Shown: positions 1 to 11,683, numbered from the stretch's first letter. The stretch is DNA of 35,267 nt from an uncultured Oscillospiraceae bacterium (GCA_947629915.1 CANRFN010000049.1:1-35267), one strand, 5' to 3'. The notes: generated by a model from the sequence alone, not told the origin. Made by a program: numbers and translations.

Positions 1-286
1 GGCATCGGGGGTACCCCCTGGGGGGTCTCGGGTGGCTAGTGTCGGTTCCAATCAACAAATTTGTCGAATATCACCTCATGGCTTGTACGGGCCCTCTTGA
101 TGCTGGATTGCGCGTTTTGGTGCGCCTTGAACGTGCTGCAGGATGCCGTGAGACAAGGCGGGGAGAATTACGACGTCTCTGGGACTTCCCTGTGCGGCAG
201 ATTACCCCTGTATCTAGGATTGGCATATTTGGATTTTCTTTGGAAGATGATTGGTGAAATTGTTAGAAAGAAATGCCAAAGTGGGG
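1..286. other. No gene recognised at left edge
   Basis: Short open frames exist on both strands here, but none has a convincing ribosome binding site, start or recognisable family. The stretch begins with a G/C-run hairpin (GGGGGTACCCCC), which could be the end of a transcription unit outside the window. I see no supported feature up to the HxlR promoter. Confidence 0.5.
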
Positions 287-314
287 TTGCACTTTTGGGA
301 TGCTGCGCTATAAT
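287..314 (+). promoter_or_regulatory. Promoter of the HxlR regulator
   Basis: The -35 element TTGCAC (287-292) and a perfect -10 TATAAT (309-314) are separated by 16 bp. They sit about 40 bp before the ATG at 355, giving a short leader with GGGAGGGA as ribosome binding site. Confidence 0.75.
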
Positions 315-354
315 AGCGGGGTACATACCGTTTTGCATGTGTGGGAGGGATACC

Positions 355-708
355 ATGAAGACAAAGGCGGAACTGCTCCCGGAGTGCCCGGTGGCCCAGA
401 CGGTGCAGCTCATCGGCAACAAGTGGAAGCTGCTCATCATCCGGAATCTGCTGGAGCGGCCCTGGCGGTTCAACGAGCTGCAGCGGAGTCTGGAGGGCAT
501 CAGCCAGAAGGTCCTCACAGACAGCCTCCGCTCCCTGGCGGCAGACGGCCTGGTCTCCCGCACGGTGTATCCCGAGGTGCCCCCGCGGGTGGAGTACGCC
601 CTCACCGATCTGGGATACAGCCTGAAGCCCGTCCTGGACGCCATGCGGGACTGGGGGCAGCAATATCAGGCATCCCATGCAGACGATGCGGCGGGGGTGG
701 AACCATAG
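355..708 (+). CDS. HxlR-family winged-helix transcriptional regulator
   Basis: A 117-residue protein made almost entirely of the HxlR/MarR-like winged helix. Family signatures visible: a Cys-Pro-Val near the N-terminus (Cys11, the position used for redox or electrophile sensing in some HxlR members such as HypR), then GNKWKLLIIRNLL, FNELQRSLEGISQKVLTDSL (recognition-helix region) and the wing VPPRVEYALTDLG. The frame is open further upstream, but ATG 355 is preceded by GGGAGGGA and lies just behind a good promoter, so it is the start. HxlR proteins act as dimers, usually on a neighbouring oxidoreductase or stress gene. The neighbours here (tRNA-Ser, lipase) are not an obvious target, so the regulated gene may lie to the left of the window. 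Confidence 0.9.
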   Translation: MKTKAELLPECPVAQTVQLIGNKWKLLIIRNLLERPWRFNELQRSLEGISQKVLTDSLRSLAADGLVSRTVYPEVPPRVEYALTDLGYSLKPVLDAMRDWGQQYQASHADDAAGVEP

Positions 709-745
709 GGCGGCTGTTTTCTGTCTCGGTGCCGGTATGCTGGAC

Positions 746-782
746 AGAGAAAAAACCGGCGTGTCTCAGAGAGACACGCCGG
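746..782 (-). terminator. Rho-independent terminator of the tRNA-Ser unit
   Basis: A perfect 12-bp stem (756-767 with 771-782, loop of 3) reads on the minus strand into TTTTTTCTCT. It lies 4 bp downstream of the tRNA 3' end and may also block read-through from the HxlR gene. Confidence 0.9.
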
Positions 783-786
783 GGAG

Positions 787-872
787 CGCAGCGGGTGGGA
801 TTCGAACCCACGGACCCTTGCGGGTCACCTGATTTCGAGTCAGGCCCGTTATGACCACTTCGATACCGCTGC
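787..872 (-). tRNA. tRNA-Ser (anticodon CGA)
   Basis: On the minus strand the 7-bp acceptor stem GCAGCGG/CCGCTGC closes a full cloverleaf with G as discriminator base. The anticodon stem CCTGA/TCAGG holds loop CTCGAAA, so the anticodon is CGA and decodes UCG. A long variable arm (GACCC-GCAA-GGGTC) marks a class II tRNA, as expected for serine. The T arm is GTGGG-TTCGAAT-CCCAC. CCA is not encoded. It has its own promoter and terminator. Confidence 0.95.
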
Positions 873-899
873 ACGGGGCTGGACGGAGCCAGCCCGATA

Positions 900-928
900 A
901 AGATACCCGATTTGCAGACAATTGTCAA
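900..928 (-). promoter_or_regulatory. Promoter of tRNA-Ser
   Basis: On the minus strand a perfect -35 TTGACA (928-923) is followed by a 17-bp spacer and TATCTT (905-900). The tRNA begins about 20 nt after the predicted start, and a small GGCTGG/CCAGCC hairpin lies in between. Confidence 0.8.
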
Positions 929-992
929 GCACTGATTTCCGGGGAAATTGCCCGCGGCTGGCGGCAACTGGTGCTGCTGGGATATGGATGGC

Positions 993-1847
993 TCAGGTTT
1001 GACTGAGGAAGGCCTTTACCTCGTCCGCCCGCTCCCTCGCGTGGTGCAGGCCGGTCTCCCAGAGGGCCTGGATCTTCTGCACATCCGTCTCCACCCGGGA
1101 GAAGCCCTGGGTGCTCACCGGGGAGAAGAGCAGCACATCGCCATCTCTCTCCGCCTGGAAGAGCTCTTCACGGCAGCGGTTGTAGGTGTCGGCGCGGCGC
1201 TCCATCACGTCCACGAACTTGGGGTACTTCCGGTAGAGGGTGCGGATCACGGGCAGCAGGCTGCTGGGCTTGCGGATATAGCTCCGCTCCCGGGTGAGCA
1301 CCACCACAACGCGGTCGCAGCCCTTCTCTAGGGCTCGTTTCCAGGGGATGCTGTCTGCGGCGCCCCCGTCCAGGCATTGGATGCCGTGGTACGGGATGAT
1401 GGGGAAGAGCACCGGCATGGCGCAGGTGGCCCGCATCAGGGTGAAAGCGGGATCCCGCTCGTTGACGGGGAAGAAGACCTCCTCACCGGTCTCCACGTTG
1501 GTGACCCCGGCCTCCGCCTCACCGGGCCAGCGGTCCAGGGCATCGAAGTCATAGGGAATCCGCCGGGCGGGGATCTCGGTGAAGGAGAAGTCCAGCCCGA
1601 AGTAGCTGCGGTTGCGGGGATCCAGCAGGTTGTTCACCCCCATGTAGCGCTTGTCGTTGGCATAGGTGGTGAGAATCTGCAGGTTGCGCCCGAACTGGCC
1701 GGAGAGATAGCTCACCCCGTAGGCGATGCCGGCGGATACGCCTACCACATAGTCGAAGTCAATGCCGGCCTCCAGAAAGCCGTCTGTGACGCCGCTGGAG
1801 TAGATGGTGCGCAGGGCACCGCCCTCTAATACAAGACCTGTTTTCAT
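993..1847 (-). CDS. Patatin-like phospholipase (RssA family)
   Basis: A 284-residue cytoplasmic-type lipid acyl hydrolase with a Ser-Asp catalytic dyad. Visible motifs: the oxyanion-hole glycine stretch LVLEGGALR (residues 5-13), the nucleophile elbow GVSAG with Ser38, and DGG with Asp160 in CLDGGAAD. No signal peptide or membrane segment is seen. A longer frame runs upstream, but ATG 1847 has GAGGAGGTCC eight bases before it and matches where the family begins. It is transcribed alone, divergently from the glycogen operon. Substrate unknown: bacterial members cleave phospholipid or neutral lipid esters, but nothing in the context says which. Confidence 0.9.
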   Translation of the reverse strand: MKTGLVLEGGALRTIYSSGVTDGFLEAGIDFDYVVGVSAGIAYGVSYLSGQFGRNLQILTTYANDKRYMGVNNLLDPRNRSYFGLDFSFTEIPARRIPYDFDALDRWPGEAEAGVTNVETGEEVFFPVNERDPAFTLMRATCAMPVLFPIIPYHGIQCLDGGAADSIPWKRALEKGCDRVVVVLTRERSYIRKPSSLLPVIRTLYRKYPKFVDVMERRADTYNRCREELFQAERDGDVLLFSPVSTQGFSRVETDVQKIQALWETGLHHARERADEVKAFLSQT

Positions 1848-1889
1848 TGGGACCTCCTCAGACCCGGGATCAAGGGTCGTTGGTCCCCT

Positions 1890-1917
1890 ATTATAGCTTT
1901 CCGGCAAGAAAAAGCAA
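1890..1917 (-). promoter_or_regulatory. Promoter of the patatin-like gene
   Basis: On the minus strand TTGCTT (1917-1912), a 16-bp spacer and a perfect TATAAT (1895-1890) lie about 45 bp upstream of the ATG. The rest of the 348-bp divergent gap to glgB shows no gene. Confidence 0.75.
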
Positions 1918-2106
1918 GGCCCGCCGCGGAGAAATGCCGCCGTAGTTGGGCGCTCTTTTCCTTGGAAAAGTCTAGAATGCGGTGTAAAAGTGGCGGAATT
2001 CGCCCTTTTTCCCACCGGAAAACTATGAAAAATGCAGAGCATCGAAAAATCCGTTGTGCAACCTGCACAGGATTCACAATCCCTCAAAATGGGGCGTTTG
2101 TCTTTC

Positions 2107-2135
2107 TTGACTTTCCTTTGCCCCCGCGCTATAAT
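2107..2135 (+). promoter_or_regulatory. Promoter of the glgBCDA operon
   Basis: TTGACT (2107-2112), a 17-bp spacer and a perfect TATAAT (2130-2135) form a near-consensus sigma-A promoter. The predicted start is near 2142, giving a leader of about 54 nt that ends in AAGGAGG before glgB. No riboswitch-like structure is evident in the leader. Confidence 0.85.
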
Positions 2136-2195
2136 GATGGATGAATCATCCAGCCCCCGCAGCGGGACTGATTACAACCAGATAAGGAGGTACAT

Positions 2196-4226
2196 ATGAG
2201 CACATCCGAGTTCCTCACCGAAGCCCTGGATCGGTTCAGCAAAGGGACAAGCACCGATGCTTATAAAGTCATGGGGTGCCACAGGGAGGTACGGGACGAC
2301 CAGGACGGCTGGGTCTTCCGTGTCTGGGCCCCCCACGCCCGCAGCGTACGCGTTGTGGGCAACTTCAACAAGTGGGACACCGAGGCGCCGCCCATGACCG
2401 ACATCGGCAACGGTGTCTGGGAGGGGTTCGTCCCCGGCCTGGAGGTGTACGAGGACTACAAGTACTACATCGAGCGCCCGGACGGCACCTGCACCTTCCG
2501 CGGAGACCCCTACGCCTTCCACTGGGGCACCCGGCCCTCCACGTCCAGCAAGGTCTATGACCTGGACGGATTCCAGTGGACGGACGGCCGGTACCGCGCC
2601 AACAGGGCCCGCCGGTCCGCCATGCTGAGCCCCATGAACATCTACGAGATGCACCTGGGCTCCTGGAAGATGCACGATGACGGCAATCCCTTCACCTATG
2701 AGGAGACGGCCCGGGATCTGGCGGTGTACCTCAAGGATATGGGCTACACCCATGTGGAGCTGCTGCCGGTGAGCGAGTTCCCCTATGACCCCTCCTGGGG
2801 CTATCAGGTCACCGGCTACTACGCCCCCACCTCCCGGTATGGCGCCCCCAAGGACTTCATGAAGTTTGTGGACATCCTCCACAACGCCGGCATCGGCGTC
2901 ATCATCGACTGGGTGCCCGCCCACTTCCCCCGGGATGAGCAGGGCCTCTTCGAGTACGATGGGGAATGCTGCTACGAGCCGCAGGACCCGGTGATGCGGG
3001 AGCATCCGGACTGGGGCACCCGCGTCTTCGACTACTCTCGCTATGAAGTTCGCTCCTTCCTCATCTCCAACGCGGTGTACTGGCTGGACATGTACCATGT
3101 GGACGGCATCCGGGTGGACGCCGTGGCCTCCATGCTGTACCTGGACTACGGCCGCAGAGACCGGGAGTGGCACCCCAACAAGGACGGCGGCAACATCAAT
3201 CTGGACGCCGTGCAGTTCCTCCGGGACGTGAACCGGGAGGCCCTCACCTTCAACCCCAACGCGGTGATGATCGCAGAGGAGTCCACCGCATTCCCCATGG
3301 TGACAAGACCCGGCTACGATGGCGGCTTGGGCTTCAGCTTCAAGTGGAACATGGGCTGGATGCACGACATGATCGACTACACCTCTACGGATCCCCTCTT
3401 CCGCAAGTATAAGCACAATGACATCACCTTCTCCTTGACCTACGCCTTCTCGGAGAACTACATCCTGCCGCTGTCTCACGATGAGGTGGTCCACGGAAAG
3501 TGCTCCCTCATCAACAAGATGCCGGGGGACTACGATGCCAAGTTCCAGGGCCTGCGGGCCTTCTACGGCTACATGATGACCCACCCCGGCAAGAAGCTGC
3601 TCTTCATGGGCGGCGAGATCGGCCAGTTCATCGAGTGGGACGAGAAGCGGCCGCTGGACTGGTTCCTCCTGGGCTACGACCGACACCGCCAGCTCCAGGA
3701 CTACGTCCGGGACCTGAACCACTACTATCTGGATCATCCCGCTCTCTGGCAGAACGACACAGACTGGAAGGGATTCCAGTGGATCGCCTGCGATGACGCG
3801 GACCAGAGCATCATCTCCTTCCGCCGCATCGATGCCAAGGGCAAAGAGGTGATCGTGATCTGCAACTTCTGCCCGGTAGAGCGGCAGAACTACCGCATCG
3901 GCCTGCCGAAACAGGGCACCTACGTGCCGGTTTTGAACAGCGATGACGTGAAATACGGCGGCACCGGCACCGAGATCGGCCCGGTGAAGGCTGAGAAGGA
4001 GCCCCTGCACGGGCTGACCTTCTCCGGCGTCTTTACCATCCCGCCCATGTCCACTGTTTTCTACGAGCACAAGCTCGTACGGAAAACCGCATCCGATGCC
4101 GAAGAGGTCCAAGCGCCGGCACCGAAGGCGGAAGATAAACCTGCAAAACCCAGCAAGAGCTCCAAACCTGCAGCACCCAAGCGCAAGACCACCAGCAAAA
4201 AACCCGCGCAAGCGGAAACCAAGTAA
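2196..4226 (+). CDS. glgB: 1,4-alpha-glucan branching enzyme
   Basis: GH13 enzyme that cuts alpha-1,4 chains and re-attaches them as alpha-1,6 branches in glycogen. An N-terminal CBM48-like module (about residues 20-120, [11 protein letters not shown]) precedes the catalytic barrel. The nucleophile is Asp308 in [12 protein letters not shown] and the acid/base is Glu361 in IAEES; the later motif [12 protein letters not shown] carries the conserved His-Asp. ATG 2196 follows AAGGAGG at ideal spacing. At 676 residues it is longer than a minimal GlgB because of a C-terminal tail of about 43 residues rich in Lys, Pro and Ala (from about residue 634), outside the usual domain. First gene of the operon; glgC follows after 19 bp. 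Confidence 0.97.
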   Translation: MSTSEFLTEALDRFSKGTSTDAYKVMGCHREVRDDQDGWVFRVWAPHARSVRVVGNFNKWDTEAPPMTDIGNGVWEGFVPGLEVYEDYKYYIERPDGTCTFRGDPYAFHWGTRPSTSSKVYDLDGFQWTDGRYRANRARRSAMLSPMNIYEMHLGSWKMHDDGNPFTYEETARDLAVYLKDMGYTHVELLPVSEFPYDPSWGYQVTGYYAPTSRYGAPKDFMKFVDILHNAGIGVIIDWVPAHFPRDEQGLFEYDGECCYEPQDPVMREHPDWGTRVFDYSRYEVRSFLISNAVYWLDMYHVDGIRVDAVASMLYLDYGRRDREWHPNKDGGNINLDAVQFLRDVNREALTFNPNAVMIAEESTAFPMVTRPGYDGGLGFSFKWNMGWMHDMIDYTSTDPLFRKYKHNDITFSLTYAFSENYILPLSHDEVVHGKCSLINKMPGDYDAKFQGLRAFYGYMMTHPGKKLLFMGGEIGQFIEWDEKRPLDWFLLGYDRHRQLQDYVRDLNHYYLDHPALWQNDTDWKGFQWIACDDADQSIISFRRIDAKGKEVIVICNFCPVERQNYRIGLPKQGTYVPVLNSDDVKYGGTGTEIGPVKAEKEPLHGLTFSGVFTIPPMSTVFYEHKLVRKTASDAEEVQAPAPKAEDKPAKPSKSSKPAAPKRKTTSKKPAQAETK

Positions 4227-4245
4227 CACAAGGGGGACGTCAATC

Positions 4246-5439
4246 GTGATTGAGCGTAAGAAAGAATGCATCGCCATGCTTCTGGCCGGCGGCCAGGGCA
4301 GCAGACTGTATGTCCTGACGGAGGATACCGCCAAGCCTGCAGTTCCCTTCGGAGGAAAGTACCGCATCATCGACTTTTCTCTGTCTAACTGCGTGAACTC
4401 TGGAATTGATACCGTGGGCATTCTCACCCAGTATCAGCCTCTGGAGCTGAACGACTACATCGGCAACGGCCAGCCCTGGGACCTGAACCGCAACTTCGGC
4501 GGCGCCCATGTGCTCCCGCCCTACACCCGTGCCAAGCACAGCGACTGGTACAAGGGCACCGCCAGCGCCATCTATCAGAACATCGCCTTCGTGGACCGCT
4601 ACAACCCCAAGTACGTGGTGATGCTGTCCGGCGACCACATCTACAAGATGGACTACCACAAGATGCTGGAGTTCCACAAGGCGAAGGGCTCTGAGTGCAC
4701 CATCGCCGTCATCGATGTGAGCCCGGCGGAGGCCACCCGTATGGGCATCATGTCCACCGATGAGAACATGGCCATCACGGACTTCGAGGAGAAGCCCAAG
4801 CAGCCCAAGAGCTGCCACGCCTCCATGGGCGTGTACGTCTTCACCTGGGACGTGCTGAAGCAGTACCTCATCGCCGATGAGGCGGACCCGGACTCCGAGA
4901 ACGACTTCGGCAAGAACATCATCCCCAGCTTCCTGAAGGACGGCCGGGCCATGTACGCCTATCCGTTCGAGGGCTACTGGAAGGACGTCGGCACCCTGCC
5001 CAGCCTCTGGGAGGCCAACATGGACCTCTTGGATCCCGCCGATCCGCTGAAGATCCACGACACCAGCTGGAAGATCTACGCCCGGAACTATGCCAGCCCC
5101 TCCACCCGCATCGACCCCGCTGCCAAGGTGGCCAACTCCCTCATCGCCGAGGGCTGCGTGATCCGCGGCAAGGTGACCCACTCCGTGATCTACACCGGGT
5201 GCGTCATCGAAGAGGGCGCCTCCGTCACCGGCGCTGTCATCATGCCCAACACCATCGTGAAGAAGGGCGCTGATGTGAACTACGCCATCGTGGGCGAGCG
5301 CTGCGTCATTGAAGAGAACGCCGTCATCGGCGAGAAGCCGGACGGCGGCGATCCCTTCACCCACAACGGAATCGCTGTGGTGGGCCACAGAAAGACCATT
5401 GCCTCCGGCACGGTCATCAAGCCCAATGAAATTGTCTGA
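4246..5439 (+). CDS. glgC: Glucose-1-phosphate adenylyltransferase, catalytic subunit
   Basis: Makes ADP-glucose from glucose-1-P and ATP, the committed step of glycogen synthesis. The 397-residue protein starts with the nucleotidyltransferase signature [10 protein letters not shown] followed by [19 protein letters not shown]. Sugar-phosphate contacts such as FEEKP and YWKDVGT are present, and the C-terminal third is a left-handed beta-helix of hexapeptide repeats (about residues 290-397). I take GTG 4246 as start: AAGGGGGA precedes it and upstream residues in the same frame only overlap the glgB tail in an alternative frame. Tightly coupled to glgD, 14 bp downstream; the two likely form a hetero-oligomer. 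Confidence 0.95.
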   Translation: MIERKKECIAMLLAGGQGSRLYVLTEDTAKPAVPFGGKYRIIDFSLSNCVNSGIDTVGILTQYQPLELNDYIGNGQPWDLNRNFGGAHVLPPYTRAKHSDWYKGTASAIYQNIAFVDRYNPKYVVMLSGDHIYKMDYHKMLEFHKAKGSECTIAVIDVSPAEATRMGIMSTDENMAITDFEEKPKQPKSCHASMGVYVFTWDVLKQYLIADEADPDSENDFGKNIIPSFLKDGRAMYAYPFEGYWKDVGTLPSLWEANMDLLDPADPLKIHDTSWKIYARNYASPSTRIDPAAKVANSLIAEGCVIRGKVTHSVIYTGCVIEEGASVTGAVIMPNTIVKKGADVNYAIVGERCVIEENAVIGEKPDGGDPFTHNGIAVVGHRKTIASGTVIKPNEIV

Positions 5440-5453
5440 GGAGGGCCGCTGCT

Positions 5454-6572
5454 ATGAACATGACTGGTATCATCTTTTCCGAGACCTACGGTGAGGATCT
5501 GGACGTCTTTACCCATGACCGCAACCTGGCTGCCATCCCCTTCGGCGGACGGTATCGCCTGGTAGACTTCGTGCTGTCCAACATGGTCAACTCCGGCATC
5601 AACAACGTCGGCGTGCTGGCCAAGCAGCACTATCACTCCCTGATGGACCACCTGGCCAACAACCAGGAGTGGGACCTGAACCGCAAGAACGGCGGCCTGC
5701 TGCTGCTGCCGCCCTTCGCCTCTGAGGCAGTGAACCACAACAACCGGGGCAAGCTGGACGAGCTGCGCAACGCCCTGAACTATCTGGAGCAGTCCAACAG
5801 CCAGTACGTGCTGCTGGCAGATGCCTATGTGGTGTACAACATGGACTACCGTCCCATGCTCCAGGCCCACATCGACAGCGGCGCCGATGTCACCATCGCC
5901 GCCACCCACGAGCCCGATGGCTCTACCAAGGTGTACCCCTCCGTGCTGCAGGCGGACCGCAGCGGCCGGGTGGTCTCCTACGCCCTGAACACCACCGCCC
6001 GTCCCGGCGATTACGTGGGCATGGGCTGCCTCATCATCGCAAAGCAGCTGCTCACCAGCGCCATCCAGGAGCTCACCGCCAAGGGCATCTACCACCTGGA
6101 GCGGGACTTCATCCAGCACGACTTCAACCGCGGCAAGCTCACCCTGAACATGTTCCCGTTTGAGGGGGTGTGCCTGCGTATCCGTGATGTGGACTCCTAC
6201 TTCCGCAGCTCCATGGCCATCATCGATGAGTCCGTGGGCGCCCCTCTCTTCCGCGGCGACCGCCCCGTGTTCACCCGCGTCACCGATGAGATCCCCACCT
6301 ACTACGGCCCGGAGTGCAACGTCTCCTCCTGCGTGGTGGCGGACGGCTGCGTGCTGGAGGGCACTGTGGACAACTGCGTGTTCTCCCGCGGCGTGCGGGT
6401 CTGCAAGGGCGCCGTTGTGAAAAACTGCATCATCATGCAGGGCAGCACCGTAGGCGAGGGCGCTCAGCTGGAGAACGTCATCGTGGATAAGTGGGCCAAC
6501 ATCACCGCCGGCGCCCAGCTGAAGGGCCTGGCCACCAACCCGGTGATCATCCGGAAAGGAGCAGTCGTATGA
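5454..6572 (+). CDS. glgD: GlgD, regulatory paralogue of ADP-glucose pyrophosphorylase
   Basis: A 372-residue paralogue of GlgC. The sugar-recognition segment AAIPFGGRYRLVDFVLSN and the C-terminal beta-helix are kept. The catalytic glycine-rich loop is lost: where GlgC has GGQGSRL this protein has ETYGEDL. In Firmicutes, GlgD is known to be poorly or non-catalytic and to stimulate GlgC in a GlgCD complex; the sequence fits that role. ATG 5454 follows GAGGAGGG, which overlaps the glgC stop codon. The stop overlaps the glgA start (ATGA), so the two are translationally coupled. Confidence 0.93.
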   Translation: MNMTGIIFSETYGEDLDVFTHDRNLAAIPFGGRYRLVDFVLSNMVNSGINNVGVLAKQHYHSLMDHLANNQEWDLNRKNGGLLLLPPFASEAVNHNNRGKLDELRNALNYLEQSNSQYVLLADAYVVYNMDYRPMLQAHIDSGADVTIAATHEPDGSTKVYPSVLQADRSGRVVSYALNTTARPGDYVGMGCLIIAKQLLTSAIQELTAKGIYHLERDFIQHDFNRGKLTLNMFPFEGVCLRIRDVDSYFRSSMAIIDESVGAPLFRGDRPVFTRVTDEIPTYYGPECNVSSCVVADGCVLEGTVDNCVFSRGVRVCKGAVVKNCIIMQGSTVGEGAQLENVIVDKWANITAGAQLKGLATNPVIIRKGAVV

Positions 6573-7999
6573 AGATCCTCTTCGCCTCCAGCGAGTGTGC
6601 GCCCTATGTGAAGACCGGCGGCCTGGGCGATGTGGCGGCGGCGCTGCCCAAAGCCCTGGCGCAGGCCCCCGGCGCAGAGGTCTACGTCTTCCTGCCCTTC
6701 TACAAATCCCTGAAGGACAGCACCCGCTATCAGACGGAACTGGTCTCTGAGTTCACCGTGCCCCTGGGCTGGCGCAACTGCTATGTGGGCCTCCACCGCC
6801 TGGTGGGCCAGGAGGGCAGCCTGCAGTTCTACTTTGTGGACAACGAGTACTACTTCTACCGGGACGGCTCCATCTACGGCCACCTGGACGATGGCGAGCG
6901 CTTTGCCTACTTCTCCAAGGCCATCCTGGAGTCCCTGATGCACCTGGGCTGGTATCCCGATGTGATCCACTGCAACGACTGGCAGACCGCTCTGGTGCCG
7001 GTGTTCCTCCAGGCCTTCTATCAGGGCGGCGAGGCGTACAGCGGCATCCGCACCGTGTACACCATCCACAACATCGAGTACCAGGGCTGGGCCGGCCACG
7101 ACTTCCTGGGCGATGTGATGGGCCTGGGCGAGGAGTGGAGAAACGTGGTGGCCATGGGCGATGCGGTGAACTTCATGAAGGCCGCCATCCTGGCCGCAGA
7201 CAAGGTGTCCACCGTGTCCCGCACCTATGCCTATGAGATCCAGAACCCGTACTTCGCCCACGGCCTGGACGTGGTGCTCCGGGATCACGCCTACAAGCTC
7301 ACCGGCGTGGTGAACGGCATCGACACCGATGTCTGGAATTCCGCCACAGACCCCCTGATCTACGCCAACTTCGACCTGGACACCATCGAGAAGAAGGCCG
7401 AGGACAAGCGCTTCCTCCAGGAGCGGTTGGGCCTTGCCGTCCGGGACGATGTGCCCCTCATCATCATGATCACCCGGCTCGCCGGCCACAAGGGCCTGGA
7501 CCTCATCCAGGCCGTGATGGACGACATCATCTCCGATGACCTCCAGATGGTGGTGATCGGCACCGGCGAGGCCCAGTACGAGGACATGTTCCGGGGCTAT
7601 GCCTACGCCTATCCCGCCAAGATGTCCGCCAACATCGTCTTCGACAACACCCTGGCGCACCAGGCCTATGCCGGCGGCGACATCGTGCTGATGCCCTCCA
7701 AGCAGGAGCCCTGCGGCTTGACCCAGCTCATCGCCATGCGCTACGGCACCGCCTCCGTGGTCCGGGAGACCGGCGGCCTCTATGACACCGTCCCCGCCTT
7801 TGACCCCGAGACGGGGGAGGGCAGAGGCTTCACCTTCAAGACCTACAACGCCCACGACATGCTGGACGCCATCCGGAGAGCCTGCAAGACCTATCAGAAC
7901 AAGGAGCAGTGGGCCGTTCTGCAGAAGAACCTCATGACCTATGACTGCTCCTGGAACCACTCCGTACAGGAATACTGGGAGCTGTACCGTTCCCTCTGA
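6569..7999 (+). CDS. glgA: Glycogen synthase (ADP-glucose, GT5)
   Basis: Extends alpha-1,4-glucan chains with ADP-glucose. The 476-residue protein opens with KILFASSECAPYVKTGGLGD; the KTGGLGD loop (residues 15-21) binds ADP-glucose. The C-terminal Rossmann half has PSKQEPCGLTQLIAMRYG, the family's E-x7-E-like sugar-nucleotide region, and TGGLYDTV. ATG 6569 overlaps the glgD stop by 4 bp and is preceded by AAAGGAG inside glgD. Last gene of the glgBCDA operon. The following 199-bp gap carries the glgP promoter and shows no U-tract terminator for glgA. Confidence 0.97.
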   Translation: MKILFASSECAPYVKTGGLGDVAAALPKALAQAPGAEVYVFLPFYKSLKDSTRYQTELVSEFTVPLGWRNCYVGLHRLVGQEGSLQFYFVDNEYYFYRDGSIYGHLDDGERFAYFSKAILESLMHLGWYPDVIHCNDWQTALVPVFLQAFYQGGEAYSGIRTVYTIHNIEYQGWAGHDFLGDVMGLGEEWRNVVAMGDAVNFMKAAILAADKVSTVSRTYAYEIQNPYFAHGLDVVLRDHAYKLTGVVNGIDTDVWNSATDPLIYANFDLDTIEKKAEDKRFLQERLGLAVRDDVPLIIMITRLAGHKGLDLIQAVMDDIISDDLQMVVIGTGEAQYEDMFRGYAYAYPAKMSANIVFDNTLAHQAYAGGDIVLMPSKQEPCGLTQLIAMRYGTASVVRETGGLYDTVPAFDPETGEGRGFTFKTYNAHDMLDAIRRACKTYQNKEQWAVLQKNLMTYDCSWNHSVQEYWELYRSL

Positions 8000-8049
8000 G
8001 AAACCTGACTGAAAATTGCCCGGGAAACGGGAAAATGGCAGAAAAGTTC

Positions 8050-8077
8050 TTGCATTTCTCCGTTCCTGTGGTATAAT
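8050..8077 (+). promoter_or_regulatory. Promoter of glgP
   Basis: TTGCAT (8050-8055), a 16-bp spacer and a perfect TATAAT (8072-8077). The predicted transcription start is about 8084, inside the inverted repeat that begins at 8081. The leader to the glgP ATG would be about 115 nt. Confidence 0.8.
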
Positions 8078-8080
8078 GCC

Positions 8081-8117
8081 CCCTGCGTGTGCCGCCGAGC
8101 CGGCGGCACACGCAGGG
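8081..8117 (+). repeat. Perfect 17-bp inverted repeat at the glgP transcription start
   Basis: CCCTGCGTGTGCCGCCG (8081-8097) is exactly complementary to 8101-8117, with a 3-base loop. It begins 3 bp after the -10 hexamer. Three readings are possible: an operator covering the start site, a hairpin at the very 5' end of the glgP mRNA that protects it, or a factor-assisted terminator for glgA (no T-run follows). Confidence 0.85.
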
Positions 8118-8198
8118 CGTACTGCGCGGACCGCCGCCGGTGGCCGACTATTTCTATGATTCATTGCCGGCACCCCGGCGGTAAGGAGTTTCTTTTTC

Positions 8199-10604
<2,406 letters not shown>

Positions 10605-10615
10605 GACCTTTCCGG

Positions 10616-10650
10616 GACCGGACGGCCAGCCTGGCCGCCCGGTCTCTTAG
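10616..10650 (+). terminator. Hairpin between glgP and glk (weak terminator or attenuator)
   Basis: GACCGG-A-CGGCCAG (10616-10629) pairs with 10631-10644 with one internal mismatch. It is followed only by CTCTTAGG, so termination may be partial and let glk and pgi be co-transcribed at lower level. Confidence 0.55.
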
Positions 10651-10707
10651 GGTATCGGCCTGGGGCCGGTGCCAACTCCGATTCAGACAACGAAGGAGTG
10701 TTTTCCT

Positions 10708-11616
10708 ATGAGCGAGGTATGCTTTGGCGTTGACGTGGGCGGCACCACCGTAAAGCTGGGGCTGGTGGACAGCGAGGGCAACCTGCTGGAGAAGCGGGAA
10801 TTTGCCTCCCCCAAAGACCCCAACGCCATGTTTGACGTCATCGTATCCCATATGGACCAGGTCATCGTCCACTATCCCGGCATCCGCTGCATGGGCGCCG
10901 GCGTAGGGGTCCCCGGCCCGGTGATCGACGAGGCCATGGTCCGCAGCTGCTCCAACCTGGGCTGGGGGCGGGTCATGGTGGCGGAAGAGCTCACCAAGCG
11001 GGCTCACATGAATATCAAAGTCGCCAACGATGCCAATATGGCCGCCATGGGTGAGATGTGGATGGGCGCCGGCAAGGGCTGCCGGAACCTCGTCATGCTC
11101 ACCGTGGGCACCGGCGTGGGCGGCGGCATCATCGTAGACGGCAAGATTCTCGCCGGCGCTCTGGGCGGCGGCGGGGAGATCGGCCACATCCCCCTGCACT
11201 ACCACCCGGACTGGCAGTGCAACTGCGGCAAGTACGGCTGCCTGGAGGTCACCGCCTCCGCCAGCGGCATCATCCGGGCCGCAAAGCAGTATCATCCCTT
11301 CAGCGAGATGCAGGACCTGGGGGCCAAGGAAGTGTTTGAGGCCATGTACGCCGGGGACCAACACGCCAGAGAGGCCGTGGAGAACGCCGGCAAGGCCTTG
11401 GGCGAGGCCTGCGCCATCCTGGCCTGCGTGCTGAACCCCGAGATGTTCCTCGTCGGCGGCGGCGTCTCCGCGGCTGGCCGGGCCCTGTTGGACCCCATCG
11501 AGCAGAGCTTCCGGGAGAAGTGCTTCCCGCCCTGTGCCAATGTGCGCTTTGCCCGGGCCACCCTGGGGAACAACGCCGGCATCTACGGCGGTGCGGCCCT
11601 GTTCTTTGCCCACTGA
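10708..11616 (+). CDS. glk: ROK-family glucokinase
   Basis: Phosphorylates glucose to glucose-6-P with ATP. The 302-residue protein has the N-terminal phosphate motif DVGGTTVKLGLVD, the catalytic region ANDANMAAMGE, the phosphate 2 loop LTVGTGVGGGII and the ROK zinc motif built from GHIPLHY and CNCGKYGCLE. No DNA-binding domain is present, so it is an enzyme rather than a ROK repressor. The start is ATG 10708 behind GAAGGAG; the upstream in-frame codons lie in the leader. It sits between glgP and pgi, which fits a job of feeding free glucose into hexose phosphates. Hexose specificity beyond glucose cannot be read from sequence. Confidence 0.92.
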   Translation: MSEVCFGVDVGGTTVKLGLVDSEGNLLEKREFASPKDPNAMFDVIVSHMDQVIVHYPGIRCMGAGVGVPGPVIDEAMVRSCSNLGWGRVMVAEELTKRAHMNIKVANDANMAAMGEMWMGAGKGCRNLVMLTVGTGVGGGIIVDGKILAGALGGGGEIGHIPLHYHPDWQCNCGKYGCLEVTASASGIIRAAKQYHPFSEMQDLGAKEVFEAMYAGDQHAREAVENAGKALGEACAILACVLNPEMFLVGGGVSAAGRALLDPIEQSFREKCFPPCANVRFARATLGNNAGIYGGAALFFAH

Positions 11617-11683
11617 GTTCTACGATTTCCTATTTCCGCGCATTCATTACACCATTGCAAGAAATTGAAAGGAGAGAAGCACT

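Noticed and set aside
61..354. Extended N-terminus for the HxlR gene
   Set aside because: The frame is open, but the promoter and ribosome site at 287-350 lie inside it and the conserved domain begins right after ATG 355.
787..872. tRNA-Ser as an integration site for a mobile element
   Set aside because: No integrase, no repeat of the tRNA 3' end and no phage genes were seen in the flanks within the window.
2172..4427. Very long open frame antisense to glgB, and similar antisense frames over glgP, pgi, the ABC gene and hsd genes
   Set aside because: They are by-products of the high GC and codon bias of the real genes: Val/Gly/His-rich translations without domains, ribosome sites or family resemblance.
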